Positions 60,880 to 64,000 of a DNA stretch of 64,000 nucleotides are shown in pieces; positions within the stretch are counted from its first letter, which is position 1, and the number at the start of each line of letters is the position of its first letter. The stretch comes from Cinclus cinclus. Its lineage: Eukaryota; Chordata; Aves; Passeriformes; Cinclidae. The notes under the pieces were generated by a model. It was not told the DNA's origin. It was given only the letters and a program-made list of their open reading frames with translations, and did no database searches. A program made the position numbers and the translations under genes. The stretch is taken from the NCBI RefSeq assembly GCF_963662255.1, contig NC_085052.1, positions 17,211,151 through 17,275,150 of the forward strand. Direction: 5' to 3'.

Positions 60880-63122
60880 TAATTGTTCATCACCTGCTTA
60901 GCAGTTTCTACAGACACACAGGCGTACTACATAGGTCACATGAAAGACCAGGATATTGAATTTAGCTAACAATAACCTTTTCCCTGTCTGGAGCTAGTGC
61001 TCCAGAGGACATTAGTCCTGGTTTTGTTGCTGCTTGTCAGTGAACTGCGCTTTTACTGAACCAATGTTTTGCTTCTGGTGGTCTAAATTATTTAATGGAT
61101 ATTTTGTTTCCAAAGTTGCTCTTGGAGGTTTTATGGTATTGCTTCCTTATTGCGCCACAGCCCCAGTGTGAATGCAGTGTGAGGACAGAAAAAACAGGAA
61201 TAAAGGATGGGGGAGGCAAAGGAAATATCAGTTGGGTTCTTGGAGTTCCTGAAGGATTACAGTGTCCCCAGGAGAGCTGGAGGCAGCTCGGTCGCTCTCT
61301 GTGAGGCAGCCACAGCCAGTCCTGTCCCTTGGGTCTGCCCAAGGCAACCTCAGCCAGAGGCATCAAGTCACAGCTAGCAGTAAGGCTGGGATGGGAATTC
61401 TTTGAATATAAGCAAGCAGGGTTGTTGCCAAGGCTGAAAAAGCTCATCTGTTCTGTTGACTCAGAAACAAGAGGAACCACAAACCTTTGTAGACATTCTG
61501 TACAAACACTTGTAGACACTTGAATAGTACATGGCACCCTGATGTTAGCTCGGACACCACTCAAGAGAAGAGTTACTCAACATGGGCATAAAATTATTCT
61601 TGTTTCTGAAGCAGAAGGATGTACACAAACCTACCATGCAGCAAAGTTCTTGCACTCACAGCGGGGATCTTTTGGTGGCTGACTTTCCCAACAGACATAG
61701 AGTACTGGGAGGGGCCCAGCACTGGGATGGCCAGGCAGGGAGCAGGCAGACCTGCCTAAGACAGCTCTGACCTCAGCCCCCGCAAGTGAACTCTACTGTT
61801 TGTGTTATTGTTTCACATGATACTGCAGGCTCAGGCCCGTGAGTGTGTGCTGCTTTCATGCCATATTTTCGGGGCTTAAATCCACCTTAGGGAAGGTGCA
61901 GTTGGCACAGGAGGGCTTCCTGTCCATGGGGGGACACTTCCTCTGGAATGCCTCATTTTTTATGGGTTTTTGGGCTCACTGGGCTCATGCACCTACAAAG
62001 GGAAAGGGAATGTAACTGATCCTTGCAAAGGGCTGCACTGGCTACCTATGGTCTGGTAAAGCCTGGCTTTGCAGGGCCCATAGAGTCCTGGGCATGGCTG
62101 GTGCTTGATGTGCAGCCTCAGGAGCACTGTTGGAGGGGACAGCTGCTACTGAGGGCAGGAAAGCGAAGGAGCAGGGAGGGTGAAGCTTTGTAAGCTGCAA
62201 TCTGGACACAGGGTTACTTTGAGCATTTCTGCACTTGCAGAAGTTGCCATGGTGTTTTAATAACTGCGGGTGATTTAATGGCTCGTCTGTAAGACAGCAG
62301 CACTGGTACAGCTGGGTTTTTGCCACACACACACCACTGCTTACAGGTTTGTAGTGAGGTAATTTCCTTTTAGAAACCAAGGGGAACGTATTTTGTGCCT
62401 CCTTGTGTACCAGCATGTTCACATGTGCTGCCAGGTCTGTCCTTTTGTGTTCCCTGATTACAGATATGCTGTCTCCAGCTTACAGTGTTCTTCACTTAGA
62501 GCAGTGGACCAGGGCAAATGTAGAGAGAAAGCTAGTTGGGTACACTTGCAGGACACGGACAAATCCTTCTCTGCCCTTCTGTTTGTCATTTAGCTCAGAT
62601 GGAGCCAGAGGCATTGACTTCCATTCAGCAAAAGCATCTGTTCCGCTCAGCTTTCTGAGAACAGTGGCAGGAAAAAAAGGTGCTGTTCCCACTCTTCACT
62701 AGGCCTTTGCAATGGCTTATAGGATGTCTTCAAAAAGTTCTATCCTGAAGCCCGAAGTCTACTGCCCAATGCCTCTTGATGAATGTGGTTTTTCAAAACT
62801 TTTCCACTTCAGGCTGGTACAGACTGTAATGAAAATCCAGTTTCAAAATACTGCCCTTGCAACTGTTATGCAGCTGTTTTCTAGTCCTTTCCTCTAATTC
62901 TTCTTACCTTTTGATAGGGACTATCAAGAGACTCAGGAAACAATAAATAGAAATGTTTAAGTTTATCTTAGGAGAATATGGGATGTTGGCTCAAGGAACT
63001 TTGCTGATTATCTTGGCTAGCCTAGGACATTTCCTTTGGCATGTCTATAATTGCTTTAAGAAACATGTTCATGCTGAGCCAACTTCTAATACTGTAGATT
63101 CAACTACTTGATTTCAGATATA
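60878..63122. other. Non-coding DNA, partly GC-elevated
   Basis: GC-elevated patches at 61140-61420 and 61640-62200 carry open frames on both strands. One is 158 codons (61088-61564, -) that opens at TTG with no Met for some 40 codons. Another is 126 codons (62042-62422, -). None resembles a known protein. Confidence 0.4.
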
Positions 63123-63171
63123 TGGCCAAGTTCTGCCCCCTGCCTTACTGGGATTGCCCCAGTATAACAAA
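63123..63171. repeat. Possible fragment of the GGGCCAAATTCTGC palindromic repeat
   Basis: GGCCAAGTTCTGCCCCCTGC followed by CTTACTGGGATTGCCCCAGT resembles the outer end of the repeat family at 3499-3590. No matching opposite arm was found, so the call is weak. Confidence 0.25.
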
Positions 63172-64000
63172 AGCCTAATTTATTCCATGGATCTCAGGTA
63201 TGTGATTTCTTCATTGTTACTCACTTATTGCTTTCAGGATATTTGTGTCTTGAATGAAATTTTAAACTTCTGGGAGAGTAGTTAATAGCAGGGAGAAGGA
63301 GAAAAGAAAACTACACAATATATCTAACAAACATGTGACATCTAATTTAAAAATCTGTTGTTTTCTTTCAACAAAAGGGGAAGAAAGCAATGCAGCCATA
63401 TTCCCTCTTTCCCCAGGATATTGGCACAAGTCCTGGATCCACTGACATTTATAGGGAGATGTAATTAATTAACTTCAAGTACCAGATTAGCTCATGGATT
63501 CAATATATCTCCATTCTTATGTGGACGTAAAAAAGCTTTTGATTAATGATCATAACCTTTCTCAGGAATTTGAGGGCTTTTACTTAGTAGTGACAGCTTT
63601 TTCTGGGGTTCTATATCATCAGTGCACAAAATGGCTTCAAAGTTAGTGCCTGGTATTCATTACTGGGACTGCAAATTCAGCCTACAGGCTGCAACCTTGG
63701 CCCTGTTAAGTCACTTGCAGTTTAATCACTGAGTTCAGTGGCACCCGGATCTCATTCTGATGCTTCTCCTGATAAACTTCTTAACAAATAAGCCAGAAAT
63801 CCCTGCATGGCCAAAGGCTATTGCCTGCTCAAAGAGCCAGTGAAGTTAGGCAGAAGGCAGTGTCTAGTTTTAAACATCAATCCAAGCCCAAAGCTTAAGG
63901 AAAGGAGCAGGTGAGGCTGGACACAGAGGGAGGGCAGATGTGACTGCAGGAGATTGTCACCCGGCATAAATTCTCCCTGCCACTCTCCAGACTTCAGGCA
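63172..64000. other. Non-coding DNA, nothing notable
   Basis: No open frame above 60 codons, no tandem repeat and no recognisable dispersed element up to the end of the window. Confidence 0.5.

Noticed and set aside
61088..61564. 158-codon minus-strand open frame
   Set aside because: It opens at TTG, the first Met comes about 40 codons in, and nothing in it resembles a known family.
1..64000. CRISPR arrays, operons, prophage or other prokaryotic systems
   Set aside because: No regular spacer-repeat arrays and no dense long coding frames. Composition and repeats are those of a vertebrate nuclear genome.

Overview
The window looks like a gene-poor stretch of a bird nuclear genome. The lineage call rests on interspersed repeats: two short 5'-truncated CR1 LINE tails on the + strand (about 8027-8140 and 35677-35816) that end in the ATTCTATGAT-type 3' terminus typical of bird CR1, an antisense CR1 tail (16094-16146), and a decayed CR1 reverse-transcriptase segment (about 43520-43766). 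I saw no mammalian Alu, L1, B1/B2 or MIR. Old palindromic, MITE-like repeats that I associate with sauropsid genomes lie at 864-968, 3499-3590, 5221-5308 and 49771-49803. I cannot tell the species.

I found no protein-coding gene, tRNA, rRNA or other RNA gene I could support. Open frames are short (mostly 60-130 codons), show no recognised domain, overlap on both strands, and several lack an early ATG. The longest is 207 codons at 55747-56370, or 205 codons from its first ATG. The sequence fits intergenic DNA or one or more large introns; I cannot tell which.

Layout. 1-8000 is AT-rich single-copy DNA with a 20-bp minisatellite (1546-1645), a TA microsatellite (3120-3174), three palindromic repeat relics and a GC-richer island (5450-6100). 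8000-10600 holds CR1 pieces, an 18-19 bp minisatellite carrying nine exact CAGCTG E-boxes (8727-9023) and a G-quadruplex motif (10082-10107). 10600-19950 is ordinary DNA with a 14-bp perfect inverted repeat (12762-12826), a probable old LINE piece, and a stretch rich in homeodomain-type motifs (14745-15475). 19953-20023 is a 44-T run plus GTT repeats. 20500-22450 and 27000-28300 are GC-elevated without recognisable exons. 28849-29275 is the only CpG-rich segment, with an Sp1-type GC box and a cluster of CACGTG E-boxes; it is the best regulatory candidate. 29276-43500 is AT-rich with an A/C-rich repeat, a palindromic TCF/LEF motif (32145-32160) and the second CR1 tail. 43500-64000 holds the CR1 RT fossil, an old antisense LINE piece (52690-52845), the longest open frame and several simple repeats.

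Nothing here forms an operon, a defence system or another multi-gene system. The items most worth checking are the E-box/CpG segment, the CAGCTG minisatellite, the palindromic motifs that could mark conserved non-coding elements, and the family of palindromic repeat relics.
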